Source of the DNA: Tenodera sinensis
Taxonomy: Eukaryota; Arthropoda; Insecta; Mantodea; Mantidae
Assembly (NCBI GenBank): GCA_030765045.1
Contig: CM060969.1
Coordinates: 54,761,716 to 54,825,715 of the forward strand
Length of the DNA: 64,000 nt
Direction of reading: 5' to 3'
In this document: positions 44,147 through 55,150 of the stretch, one piece after another
Layout of the letters: every line of letters starts with the position of its first letter
Position numbering within the stretch: the stretch's first letter is position 1
Notes under the pieces: generated by a model
What the model saw: the letters and a program-made list of their open reading frames with translations, nothing else
Database searches by the model: none
What the model was told of the DNA's origin: nothing
Program-made: the position numbers and the translations under genes

Positions 44147-44920
44147 TGATACCGAAATTTAGATTTCCAATCGAATGGGCTTGATAAAGACACGTTTTAA
44201 TTTAATTGCCGGATGTGAAATTTACGGTAAGTGTTGAGTAATAACATAAATAGATAATAGAGCAGGAAGTGTTGTAAGGTGAACAAGATATGAGTAAATA
44301 ATAGTCGTTAAATTTGTAGGATAAACACATTATTGGTTTGAAATTAACGAGTCATGACGTCATACCCTATAGTTCGAAATCAGTAAAAAGTCAGGTCGAC
44401 CAACCTTAAAAGTCGCGCGATATATTTAATAAAATATAAAGTAAACATCGTTTAATCCTAAAAAGGTAATTATATATTCGAAATTCATAAAAGAACATGT
44501 TATAATAGAAAGGGACATTTCTAAATTGCGGGAAAAGGAAATAGCATTTTGGATACGAGGCTTTCTTGGATGACGTCATGACATTCAAAATTGAAGGGAA
44601 CGGTCTTCTTAGCGTGGGTAAGAGAGAAAGCGTCACTACTCAGCCCGAGACCAGTACGGCAGGTTGTGCTGTGCGGACGTGAGTGCGATTCCTCTACATA
44701 TACAATCGGCATAGCTCCCGAAAATATCTAAGATGCAATAAATAATATGCAAAAGTTTTCCTTGGGTTGTCCATCACACCTACGCAGACCCGAGATAAAA
44801 GTAAGAGATCTCAAGCTGACTAGCCGGAGCGAACCACATCAAAGGGCAACACCACGTCACCAACGACATTTAAGTATCAATGGTGATATATCAAGAAGCG
44901 AAGAACGACATAGAGCTTCA
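44147..44920 (+). repeat. 3' LTR of gypsy copy B
   Basis: 774 bp. Differences from the 5' LTR seen by eye include A/G near 38760/44226, A/G near 38953/44419 and four changes in the last 35 bp. Confidence 0.93.
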
Positions 44921-44924
44921 ACAT

Positions 44925-45091
44925 GCTGGGCACCTTCTTGTTTGCTGGTTCGATGCTGGCTTGGTCGTCTTGGGGTTGGTCTATTCTCTCGACGCCACAC
45001 GTTGGGTCGCCTTCTTGTTTGCTGGTTCTATGCTGGCTTGGTCGTCTTGGGGTTGGTCTATTCTCTCGACGCCACACGTTGGGTCGCCATT
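44925..45091 (-). other. Leader and primer-binding site of copy A (5' part)
   Basis: On the minus strand TGGCGACCCAACGTGTGG (45089-45072) follows the 5' LTR after AA. The downstream leader contains the same ~77-bp unit twice (CGACCCAACGTGTGGCG near 45087 and near 45010). Open frames crossing this region are not genes. Confidence 0.75.
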
Positions 45092-45819
45092 TGTGGCGGA
45101 TTGTCGTTGGTCTCTCGTTGTGTTGCCCTTTTATTTGGTTCGTTCCGGCTAGTCAGGATGAGATCTCTTTCTTTATCTCGGGTACGTGCAGGTGTTATAG
45201 ACTACCCAAGAAAACCTTTGTATATTGTTTATTACTTCTTATATACTTTCGGGAGTTATGCCGATTCTATATGTAGAGGAATCGCACTCACGTCTGCACA
45301 CCATAACTTGCAGTACTGGTCTGGGGTGAGTAGTGACGCTTTCTGGCGTCCCCACGCTAAGAAAACGTTCTCTCCAATTTTAAATGTCATGACGTCATCC
45401 AAGAAAGCCTCATATCCAAAATGCTATTTCCTTTTCCCGCAATTTAGAAATGTCCCTATTATAACATGTTCTTTTATGAATTTCGAATATATAATTACCT
45501 TTTTAGGATTAAACAATGTTTACTTTATATTTTATTAAATATATCGCGTGACTTTTAAGATTGGCAGACCTGAATTTCAAACGTGTATTTAAACTATGTA
45601 GTATGACGTCATGACTCGTTAATTTCAAACCAATAATGTGTTTATCCTACAAATTTAACGACTATTATTTACTCATATCTTGCTCACCTTAAAACACTTC
45701 CTACTCTATTATCTACATATGTTATTACTCAACACTTAACGCAAATCTCACATCCGGCAATTAAATTAAAACGTGTCTTTATCAAGCCCATTCGATTTGA
45801 AATCTAAATTTCGGTATCA
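45092..45819 (-). repeat. 5' LTR of gypsy copy A (728 bp)
   Basis: A full-length LTR in reverse orientation, with TGACGTCA near 45390 and 45604 and a TATATAAG-type box on the minus strand near 45243. It is followed on the right by the AATT target duplication. Confidence 0.9.
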
Positions 45820-45849
45820 AATTGGTTTGAAACCCACTTTAATGTAACT

Positions 45850-46400
45850 TTTGATTTTTACACAGGTTCTTTCTTTTTATAATAACAAGAACAACAGCTA
45901 TTCTTTGATTGCCCCAGTATGGTGCCAATACGAACAAAAGAAAAAGTAAACCAGAACACACGTGGTATGATTTATTCACATTCGTTTCTTGATGTAATGT
46001 TTATAGGTTAAGTTACACTACACACTCCCCTCGTCCTCCCCCCTCCCTAGTGATAGCAATGGTTTCTAAGAAACGTGAAGGGAAATGAACCTTGCATCCT
46101 GACCTGGTGAACGTCTGTCTAGTTATATTGGTGTGCCTTTCCTGTTGGGTGTTAGCAACTGAAGTGTTAGTAATGGTAGGGTCTCAGGCAGTCTATCAAG
46201 GTGTGCTTCATCAACCCTCCAATATTTACGTCAAAGAACTTGTCAGACCTCCTTTCTAAGTGGTAAGGGCAATTGTATATAGGTTGAACTACTGATAATG
46301 GAGGTCTGTAATGTATGAAAACGTGAGCAATCAGTAAGATGTTTGGATACAAAAACAGTTTTCTTGCCATGTGTTTATGTCTGTTTTGCTTTTAGTCCTC
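45850..46400 (-). pseudogene. Second gypsy remnant: integrase C-terminus, polypurine tract and LTR start
   Basis: On the minus strand RPPLSVVQPIYNCPYHLERR, SDKFFDVNIGG and IDCLRPYHY (46310-46170) match the C-terminal domain of gypsy integrases (VQPxYxGPYxVLxRxDKxFxxxxxG...IDRLKPA). About 150 bp further comes a purine run GGGAGGGGGGAGGACGAGGG (about 46050-46028) and then TGTGTAGTGTAAC, like a polypurine tract and the start of an LTR. It is a different family from copies A and B, which inserted next to it. Confidence 0.6.
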
Positions 46401-47015
46401 TTATTGTTTCCTGGAGATGCCTAATAAAATCTGGCTATGTTACAGTAGGTTGGTCAGTAAAGAATTCCCCCTGGAGACAAAATGATGTGTGGCTAATCCA
46501 GGCTACTGCTTGTTAGGAGTAAGCAAAAAACATTAAGTCAATTTAAGTTTCTCTTTATAATAGCAGTTTACTATCACATGTGGCAGATGTTCTAACAGAA
46601 TTTTTGTTTAATAAATTTAATTTCTAAAAGCAGAATTGCACATGCTTTGGTAATTAGGAATAATACTTACTGGAAGCAATTCTGAAATTGCTAATTGTTT
46701 GTGTAAGAGCAGGAATGCAGGGGGGAATACTAAAACATGTGTGAATGAGGAAAGAGTGCTGTGTTGTGTGTGAAATTTTGAATCAAGGTTTCTCTTCATT
46801 TACCTGTGCAAAGAAGGAAGTCATTTTTCAAAAGAGAGCAATTGACAAATTGAGATTGGTCAAGCAAGTTTTCATAATAGTTGTGCAATCTTACACATAC
46901 CTCCCTTGCAATCACTCTTTAACTGTCAACCTATTCATGAATTCTCTAGGCCTGAAGTAATCAAGTGTGATAAAGAAAGTAAAAAGATGCCTCTAAGGAA
47001 CAAAGTTTTTCAACA
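46401..47015. other. AT-rich sequence, nothing supported
   Basis: No coding similarity beyond the gypsy remnant to the left. Confidence 0.4.
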
Positions 47016-48285
47016 CCTCGTCTTGTAGTAACTAGAAGTACCCAGAAGTACCCGGTCTAACAAAGAAAGCACAAAAATTTTGGGAAAAAACAATTTATTT
47101 CTCTACTTAGCCTTGTTTCAGCTCGATACACTTTTCCCAGCAATGCTCAATAGCTGTTTATAGTGAGAACCACCGAACTCTGCAAATTAGCCACCAACTG
47201 CAGGCTCTCCACCTCTTTGTTGTTGGTAAATCTTTTACCACCAACCCATTTCTTCAAGTTTGGAAACAGAAAATAATCAGAGGGTGCTAAATTTAGTGAA
47301 TAGAGTATATGAGGAAGCAATTAAAACTTTAAATCATGATTTTGACCATTGCATAATGGATATGTGAAATAGTGCATTGTCTTGAAATAAAACTTTCTTT
47401 TTCACTAAATGGGGCCATTTTTGCTTGATTTCATTACTAAAACACTGCAACAACAAGTTCACATAACATTCCCCATTGATAGCTTTTCCTTTTTGAAGAT
47501 AATCAATGAAAATTATCCTGTGTGCATCCCAAAAAGCTTACACCATGTGCTTGCCTCCAGATGGAACTGTCTACGCCTTCTGTAGAGGCAATTCTCCCCT
47601 TTCAATTCACTGTGTTGATTGTTCCATCATCTCAAGTGTGAAGTGATGAACCCACGTTTAATCCATGGTTATGAATCAATGCAAAAACTCAGTTTTACTG
47701 TGACAAACTGAAGCATCCTCATGACACTGTTTTTGTTCCATTGTGACTAAATGCAGCATCCATCTTATATGCAGCTTTCTCATGACCAAATTTTCAGTAA
47801 ATAAGCAACGTACAGCACTTCTTGAAATGCCTGCAATGTCTGCTAGTTTGCACACTTTTAGTCGATGGACAGCCAATACCATTTTGTGGGTTCTCTTTAC
47901 AATTACTGATGTAGTCACTCCATTTGGTCGACCACTGCAATGTTATCTTGGCAGCTCGCAGGGCCTCTCTGCCACCCAATATTTTACTGTTGTAAACGAT
48001 AGAGAAGACCCCTCATAACTGAATCTAGCTCAACTTTAATATTAGTTGGACTAAGACCTTTCAAATGAAAGTATTGTATCACATAACAATGACCAGTTTT
48101 ATCTATGTTTACAAATATGCTGACAGCATTCACTATTGATGGCCACCAAACAAGTGCTAAACAACGTAGCATCCTCAAACTTTAATCTTAAGCTTTATAA
48201 TGTTGGTACTTTCTACCACAGTCACTTGTTTTAAACAATAATTGCTATTTATATGTCAGGTTGGGTACTTCTGGGATAGCCCTCA
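47016..48285 (-). mobile_element. Mariner element with decayed transposase
   Basis: The right end, reverse-complemented, reads TGAGGGCTATCCCAGAAGTA and is followed by TA (48286-48287). The left end keeps CCCAGAAGTACCCGG but is diverged, so its border is approximate. Length about 1.27 kb, normal for mariner. Confidence 0.75.
47070..48180 (-). pseudogene. Mariner transposase pseudogene
   Basis: Fragments in order: YVIQYFHLKGLSPTNIKVEL (first helix-turn-helix), LAVHRLKVCKLADIAGISRS then LFTENLVMRKLHIRWMLHLV (second), FITMD*TWVHHF in which the conserved Glu after the catalytic Asp is a stop, IIFIDYLQKGKAI, VLFQDNALFHI (second catalytic Asp), LAPSDYFLFPNLKKWVGGKR and the tail ALLGKVYRAE in a shifted frame. 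Several stops and frameshifts show it is inactive. D-D-(34)D-type mariner of the mauritiana/cecropia kind is my best guess. Confidence 0.8.
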
Positions 48286-48287
48286 TA

Positions 48288-49049
48288 AAAATGTTTGCAT
48301 GTCGTTTTGTAAAACTGCATCATTATAACATTTCAAAATACATTTTAACACATTGCACTGATGATTTCTTGTCTATGATATTGCACAAGATGACGCTGTT
48401 GTAATGTTAATATTGCAAACTTCATTGCTTACAGCTAACAATAAACATATTTTAATTTAAGCATTATGTGTCTAGAGAAATTGTATTCTGTCTTCTAAAT
48501 AAAATGTATAACATGAACTACTTCATGCAGAAAAGTCAATGCAAATGTCAAAGCAATGAAACACTGAAACCAATGCACAGATTAAGTTTATTATCCAAGA
48601 TGAAGATGTGTGCATTCTGCTTATTTCATGCTGGTTGCTGTTTAATTTAATAACCATGCACCAAAAAGATAATACCATGAATCTGAAAAAAAAGTTATTA
48701 TAAATCAGCAAAAAATATCAAAATGTGGAAGAAGGAATTAGAAAGGAAGGAATAAAGTAACTTTGAGCCACTAAGTGCTAAGAATCAATAGCATTCGAGT
48801 GAGTACGTTTTAGAAAGGGGAGTAAAAAGTAAACAAACACAGAGATATTAAAAAGTCATTCTTTATATATACAGATTCTGTCATTCATTTTAGCATTCAC
48901 AAAGGTAAAATCTTCAACTTGGAAATATGTTATACCTTAATATATGACTAAAGATTAGCAGATCTAGGAGATTGTTCAGTGTGAAATTACTTATGTACAG
49001 TTGGAATGCACAAGATATCAATGAGTCAAGGAGAAATTTTTATACAATA
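48288..49049. other. AT-rich sequence, nothing supported
   Basis: No coding similarity or repeat structure was recognised. Confidence 0.4.
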
Positions 49050-50677
49050 AGCCCAAAGGGTGAACTGCCATAAATTCTTAAAAATGTTATCACTTAAATA
49101 GTTTAAATGTTTTCCATTTCAAGTAAGAAAAAAGAAACAAGACTTAATAAATAATTGTCATTAACAAAGCTTCAGAATGGAGTTCCAGTATGCTTAATAG
49201 CGTATGTTATGTACCACTTCTTTATTTTTGCAGTACAAATGGTACATATATCAAGAACAGATTTGTTAAGTGCAGCAGAGTTGTTAATAAATGGATAGAA
49301 GGGCTATTTAAAGAATTTATTAACTTTCAGATTATATCATATTAGACTGAATTCTGTAGTTGATCTCTCTTAACTTCTTATGCCACCCATAGGCAGGCAC
49401 TGCTGTGAGAAATTTGATACATTTTCTGCTCTGATTGGTGCTAAGAGACTAACATGTAAAAATGTTAATGCAATATGTAAAATTTGGCATTTGTTTCCCC
49501 ATATGAATTATTAACCAGAGTCCAGTCAGTAACATGATAAGAGATGTAGCAATAAAGAAACGAAACTAGTTGTTGTGTGCATTTCCAGCTTCATTGATGA
49601 CAAGGGCGGGGGTCTATTTAAAAATTATTTTGTTGTTTAACGACATTTTCAATTGCCAGGATCACATCAGCATCGCCGGTGTGCTGGAATTTTGTCCTAC
49701 AGGAGTTCTTTTACATGCCAATAAATCTACTGACATGAGAGAATGGGAGATTGGCCTTGCAACTCTCCCTGACATGCATATAAAATTTCATGCCACTGTG
49801 GTAGTTAGTCTAGCTTTGAGCCTTGTTAGAAACAGGTCATGTGTCTGAGCTTTGTCAGAATAATGCTATGCTTTAAAGTAGAATGTGCTAACATCAAATG
49901 CCTCACAAAACTTGAAAAACCCACCACAAAAAGTTAAGATTTGTTAAAACAAGTTTATCATGATCAGTATCTATCTCATACATAACCTTCCCCTTCAAGA
50001 ACCAAAAAGAATGTTTTTTTTTTTTCTTCCAATATCCGAGGGGTTATCTACATTGATTGGGTGCCTGAAGGTCAAACTGTCACTCAAGTTTATTATAAAA
50101 CTATTCTGAAGATCCTCTGTGAATGTGTGCAATGGAGGAAAACACATCTGTGGAAGAATTGCTCATGTATTCATTAGAATAATGCACCGACCAATACTGT
50201 GATGTTCTTGAAGAGGTTTTTGGCTAAAAAAACATTTCAGTGATGGAACACCACCGTATTTGCCTTATCTAGCACCATGTGATGTTTTTCTCTTCCAAAA
50301 GTGAAGTCTGTGCTCAAAGGAATCAGGTTGGAGTCCATGGATGCAGTGAAGGAATTCTGACGGAGCTCAGACACACAACCAATTTCTAAGAAGGCTCAGA
50401 GCCAGACTAGACACCATAGTGGTGTGAAATTTTATATGCGCTTCAGGAAGAGTTCCAAGGCCAATCACCCACTCCCACTCTTCACTTTGTCATTGACAAA
50501 GTTGGAAATGTGCACAACAACCAATCTGGTTTCTTTATTGCCACACCTCATACATTACCATTGTTGGTAAGATAACGTGTACCTAAATGGGTTTGTTCAT
50601 AATTTAAATACCTGGTGTACAAATAAAAATGGTTAGTTGTAACCTTGAAAAAAGTAATTTGGCAGTTCACCCAATTT
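49050..50677 (+). mobile_element. Mariner-like transposon with decayed transposase
   Basis: GGGTGAACTGCCATAAATTC (49057 on) and, from the right end reverse-complemented, GGGTGAACTGCCAAATTACT form inverted repeats with TA a few bases outside. The plus strand at 50025-50480 has NIRGVIYIDWVPEGQTVTQV, YYKTILKIL and a YLPYLAPCDVFLF block, the central and C-terminal parts of a mariner-like transposase. The N-terminal half is unrecognisable and a SINE-like insertion lies at 49640-49795. Inactive. Confidence 0.65.
49640..49795. mobile_element. SINE-like fragment
   Basis: GAGTTCTTTTACATGCCAAT and AAATCTACTGACATGAG form a phrase that I recognise from repetitive tRNA-derived SINEs of several arthropods (gagttctttaacgtgccagt and similar). 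The boundaries are not clear. Confidence 0.45.
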
Positions 50678-51607
50678 AAAGCCATCTTTATACTCTTTTT
50701 CTGAAGAGAACTATTCAGCATTATTTACATGAAGCCATTACTCCACACTATAAAAGGCATGTCCAATGCATACTCATTTTTCAGACAAATTTTGAAATTG
50801 ATGAGGTAAGTAAATCTTTCTAAAACTATTATTTCTTTTTTGTGCTAAAAATAAATTCCTATCGGTAAAAATTAAAAGCACATATTCATTCAGCTGAGCT
50901 CTCCTGTAGAAGCCAAATATGCAGTTCTAAATTTCATTTTATTTTAGAACAATACCTGAACTACTTAACAAAGAACTTCCATCTCTATTTAGCACTTGTA
51001 TGCTGTTTTATTATTGTTTATTTGCAGAAAGGAGTTATAATTAAAATACTGCCATTGGCAGTATATACTGGATATATATTTACAAACACAAAGTAAATTA
51101 GTTACATGCATGTCTCCTGTTTTCCAAAGCATTTTCTATATGGTTTCTGATCAAGATTTGAAATATTTTAACATACTTTACATAAATAACTTTCATTCTG
51201 GTCCAATAAAAACACCAGGATTATTTATTTTTTCACTCTTGTTGGCAAATTAAAGAATTTTATAACTTTGTCAGAAGTGACATTTGATAGAATTCGCTAA
51301 TAGTAGTTCCTTTCTGCATCCAAGTTTATAACAGCCAAGCAACCACAGACTACATCTGGCAAAATAACATTAATACCTTTAGCCATCTAACCCTCTGATA
51401 AATGAACATTGACATTTTTCTTCAGCTAATAAGCAACATATAAAGTCCACACAAGCAGCAACAGTAAATAAATTTTAAAAAATGAGGTAGGGGAACATTA
51501 CTTGCAGTCATTTTAAAATTTTTTTCTTTGCTTTTACAACGAACAGTCCAGGACACTCAGCACATCAAAAACATTTTTTCTGCTACGTTGATTTGCACAT
51601 ACTATAC
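50678..51607. other. AT-rich sequence, nothing supported
   Basis: Probably intron of the DGK gene if the exon at 51608 belongs to it. No other signal was recognised. Confidence 0.35.
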
Positions 51608-51808
51608 CTAAGATAATTTATATTCCCCTGAGGGGATGCATGTTCAAGATTCAGTTTTTCTATATTGTGGCTGTTTCTTTCTTCTTCCCCATCTATGTGC
51701 TGTTCTTCACCTTGCAACTTTTCAATGTGGTCTGAGTTTTGAATGCCCTCAATAACATTCTCACCAGCATTCCACTTGCTCTCATCATCTTCCCTTGAGG
51801 CCTCATAA
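51608..51808 (-). CDS. Candidate acidic linker exon, possibly of the diacylglycerol kinase gene
   Basis: A 201-bp open segment preceded by a good acceptor (TTTACACCCTACAG, ending at 51809) and followed by GTATAG at 51607-51602. It encodes YEASREDDESKWNAGENVIE, GIQNSDHIEKLQGEEQHIDG and EEERNSHNIEKLNLEHASPQ, then GNINYL, an acidic low-complexity linker. It begins with one base completing a codon and ends with AG, which plus the C of the 26759 exon would make Ser: the phases fit. Codon usage looks coding. Whether it joins that exon directly across 24.8 kb, or belongs to another gene, is inference. Confidence 0.4.
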
Positions 51809-52257
51809 CTGTAGGGTGTAAATACAGGATGGGACCAAATACATAGATAATGCAGTAATAACTCTGCATTTGTACTGGAGAGCCACAACACTTAATTAAG
51901 ATCAGATACTTGCACACAAAACAAGGGAGCACTCATATACATGGACCTAAGATTATGCAAACTTTGGGCTCAGTGAAGGAATTAAGTGAGGGAGATCATT
52001 TCATTCTCAAAAGTTTTACGATGTGCAGACAAAGAAGTAAAGAAATAAGGTTATACACAGAAATGAAATATATAAATACTACAGACACAGAGCTAATATC
52101 AAATCAGTTTTAATTCTTCATAGTAGGAACACTGATATCAGAGCAAGTGTTATTTACACTCACAAATAATTTAACTCTCACTGGGATACAAAAGAAAATC
52201 TTAGATGCATTTTCAATTAAAAGGAGATCATCTGGTGGTTTCCGAAAATCAAGAGCA

Positions 52258-52259
52258 CC

Positions 52260-52290
<31 letters not shown>

Positions 52291-52296
52291 CACACT
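52258..52296. repeat. poly(A) followed by (CA)n
   Basis: About 18 A and then CA repeats; possibly the tail of a retroposed sequence, but no body was identified. Confidence 0.85.
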
Positions 52297-52299
52297 TTA

Positions 52300-53092
52300 T
52301 TGTTAATAATTCTGTATTTGCTGTTTAGAGCAAAAAATATGCATAATCCTGACTTAGCATGGCTAAGCTTTCTCCTTAACTCCAACCTCCTTTAGATTGT
52401 TTCATTATTCTCATGGCATCAACAATTATTTAATACCTTGGCTGCAGATACTACCACTACTACTCGCTGAATAACTTCCAAAGCTAACCACACTAGTAGA
52501 GAAATATAAACTGGTAAAGGTACATTAAGTATCAAAAATAATGAGCTGACTCTTAGGCACAGAAGCATGGTTCACAATATGCATGGGCAGGAAATCACAG
52601 TTGCTGTGTGGTGTATCGATCCAATACATTTTTATATATATAAAACATTCACTGCTAGTAGGAATCAAGTGACGAGTGGCCTAGTAGCGAGATCCTTGTC
52701 TTCGAATTCACTGGTAGGAAATTTCAATCTCCATCCTTCCCCGCCCCCCCCTCCCCCATCTTAACATTTCTGTTTATGCTGTTGTAACATGATACGTTAT
52801 ATTAAAACACTTATAATAACGGTATTGTGGACATATTATTGCCCCCTACTTCTGGGCCACTAAAGACAACTAAGCCTTAATAGATACAAATAAACATGAA
52901 ATAAGGATTTGAACCTGAAGCTTTGTCTTAGACTTACTCTGGAGGCCCACATGTTAATTATCTATGTTATTTCTGCTCCTTGCAGCTCCTTAATGTGTAG
53001 TCATCATACTTACATTTACTTGCCACAAAGTACAGCTATCGATGAACCTCTCAATCTTAGAGGCCTTGTTTATTGTTAGAAATAACCCCACA
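52300..53092. other. No gene; possible SINE scrap near 52670-52740
   Basis: TGGCCTAGTAGCGAGATCC followed by TCGAATTC and a C-rich stretch resembles a degenerate tRNA-like head, but the evidence is weak. Confidence 0.25.
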
Positions 53093-54309
53093 TACAGGGT
53101 GGCACACGAAATGTCATACATTGACATTGTCTAATAGATATTTTATTAGCAGGTTGGCAACTTTGGAATGTCATGAAGAGTAGCCATAGTTCTTGCATGG
53201 TTTAACAGAAGACAGCAATTGTCACTATCACACATGCGTTTTGCTTCTGTTTAGGTTTAGTAATATGGTAGACAAAGGCCGGTTGATGCTAGTACACAAA
53301 GTGAAAACTGTATTGTTTTATGCGGGAACGAAGAGTGTAGCAGAGACTCAGCAGCACTTCTGTGTTCGTTTTCAAACAAGGTGGGCCTCCTGCAGACAGA
53401 CAGTGCATAGGCTGGCCATCAAATTTGAAACTGATGGCAGTATTTTAGAGCAAAAGCGACATCACAGTCCGCACTCCAGGGAACATTGACACTGTGAGAG
53501 TGGCTTTGACATGAAGTCCTACAAAATCCAGGAGGTAATAGCCCAATTGAGCATGTTACGTTATTCTCTTCAGGGAGTACTTAATGGAGGCATAAAATTA
53601 TTCCAATACAAAATGAGTGTTGCACAAAACTGACAGAAAATGACAAGGTACGGCGGCTTCAACTCTTTGAAATGATACCTTGTTTCATAAGTACATGGTT
53701 TTCAGATGAGGTATATGAAAAGCTCCCGGTGTTGTACACCAGAATGAAAATTATAGAGAAAAACTGAGTGTATGGGTTGCCGTTTCCAGCCATGGAATTA
53801 TTGGTTCAATCTTCTAGATGGCACAGTTAACATGTTGCAGAACAATTTTCTTCCGCAACTTTATGCAACAGGGTTACCAATGAAGACGCAATGGTTGATG
53901 CAAGATGGAGCTCATCCTCAAACAACAAACATTGTTTTGGATTTCCTAAATTAACATTTCAGGCACCATGTAATGTCCCATTGATAGCCAGAACGTTTTC
54001 AGGGAGGTTCCATATAGCCACCACACAGCCGGGATATTAATCCCTGTGATTATTTCTTATGGGGACACTTAAAGGACACAGTCTACCATAACAAACCAAA
54101 TACAGGGGTGGCCACATTTGGAGATGCTACCCACCACACAGAAGAGAAGTAGTGTGGTAGGGGATACACATCACCCCTTTCAATGTGCAGTGCGGAACTG
54201 TAACTGCACATACTGCCATCGTTGTATTAACCATGCCATCATCACTATTTTATAATTCATCCAAAACTTTCTGTTACATTGTCTATATACACAACGAAAA
54301 TGTATAATA

Positions 54310-54985
54310 ACCTTAAGATTCTTGCTGACAGACCATGTTTAAGAAGTCTGGAGGAGCTTCAGTCATGGCTCTTTTTAGTTGCGCTACAAGATTTTCGTCA
54401 GTTATCTGGGACCTGCTTTTTGCTTTCACAATTTTTGTAAAAACGTAGCTGGACTCAAACATGGAAAAAATCCTGACAGTTAACAACTTACGGCAGGTAA
54501 ATTTTGACTTACACACATTTATATATTTCTATACCCTCCAAACTTTTGCATTGAATTTTAAGGAAAGTTTCTGTCTGTAGATAAGCGATTTCCATTTGTA
54601 AATCCAATCTGACTTTCTCTACGTCTATGGCCAAAGGGCTAGCAAATAACAAAAGGTCATTTTCCAACTTCCGGAAATCTCTGAAGCGATTATTTGCAAA
54701 CTGTGCCTTCAATTTATCCTGAATTTCTGCAATTTTTTAAGTTTTGTACAGAAATACTGAGTAATGTCTTTAAAGAAGGAAAATAATAAAGCTGAAATTG
54801 CATTAAATTTGTTTTGCCATATATAAATTTTTAGCACAAAACATTTGATCATGCCGTACATGAATACTATAGTCTGATTTTCCCTTGCAGATGGCTATTC
54901 AAGTCGTCCATATGGTTTGATATATCGACAAGAAAAACCAGGTCACTGACCCAATTTTCATCTTCTAGTTCGGGGATCCTGTAAG
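54310..54985 (-). pseudogene. hAT transposase pseudogene (C-terminal half)
   Basis: On the minus strand LEDENWVSDLVFLVDISNHM near 54900-54970 matches the (D)xxWxxDLAFLxDxTxHLNxLN block of ZBED/GTF2IRD2-type hAT proteins. Then come FRDFRKLENDLLLFASPLAI and DVEKVRLDLQMEIAYLQ (54500-54690), and finally SMFESSYVFTKIVKAKSRSQ and ITDENLVAQLK (54380-54470), the hAT dimerisation region (usually MFGSTYxCExxFSxMKxxKSxxRSxLTDExLxxxLR). It is split by frameshifts and stops; the N-terminal BED finger was not found. Confidence 0.75.
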
Positions 54986-55082
54986 TAAAAACTATCAACA
55001 AAATTAGTTTTGGGCGAGTAATAAAATATTACCAGGAGAAATATGAACTGGTTTGAGAATTCAATGCCATTCTGGCAGATTG

Positions 55083-55150
55083 TCACAGTAGCTCAATGGT
55101 TAGAGCATCCGCATGGTAAGCGGAAGGTCTGTGGTCTCTTGTCTCTTTCA
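55083..55150 (+). pseudogene. tRNA-like sequence (tRNA pseudogene or SINE head)
   Basis: CAGTAGCTCAATGGTTAGAGCA is a good D-arm with A box. TCCGC-ATGGTAA-GCGGA is a perfect 5-bp anticodon stem with loop ATGGTAA, suggesting anticodon GGT. The T-arm is degenerate (TGTGGTCTCTTGTC), so it is not a functional tRNA. Confidence 0.55.

Larger units (their letters stand above)
38681..44920 (+). mobile_element. Ty3/gypsy LTR retrotransposon copy B, non-autonomous, nested in copy A
   Basis: 774-bp LTRs at 38681-39454 and 44147-44920 run TGATACC...GCTTCA. ACAT at 38677-38680 and 44921-44924 is the target duplication, and it lies in the leader of copy A: the flanks rejoin into the leader sequence that copy B itself carries near 39612-39640. 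I see about six differences between the two LTRs, so the insertion is recent. Order inside: PBS, leader, gag, protease, remnant of pol, 3' region, polypurine tract. Confidence 0.93.
33700..45819 (-). mobile_element. Ty3/gypsy LTR retrotransposon copy A, non-autonomous, split by copy B
   Basis: On the minus strand the order is 5' LTR (45819-45092), primer-binding site, leader, copy B insertion (38681-44920), rest of leader, gag, protease and pol remnant, 3' region, 3' LTR (34122-33700). AATT flanks both ends (33696-33699 and 45820-45823). Without copy B it is about 5.9 kb. The LTRs run TGATACC...GCCACA. RT core, RNase H and most of integrase are missing. Confidence 0.9.

Noticed and set aside
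44747..45538. 263-codon plus-strand open frame
   Set aside because: It spans the 3' LTR of copy B, the leader of copy A and the inverted LTR of copy A; it is an accidental frame across nested element borders. The frames at 39281-39637 and 33670-33917 are likewise LTR/leader sequence.
55083..55150. Functional tRNA gene
   Set aside because: The D-arm and anticodon stem are good, but the T-arm is degenerate, the acceptor stem does not close convincingly, and it lies within a transposon.
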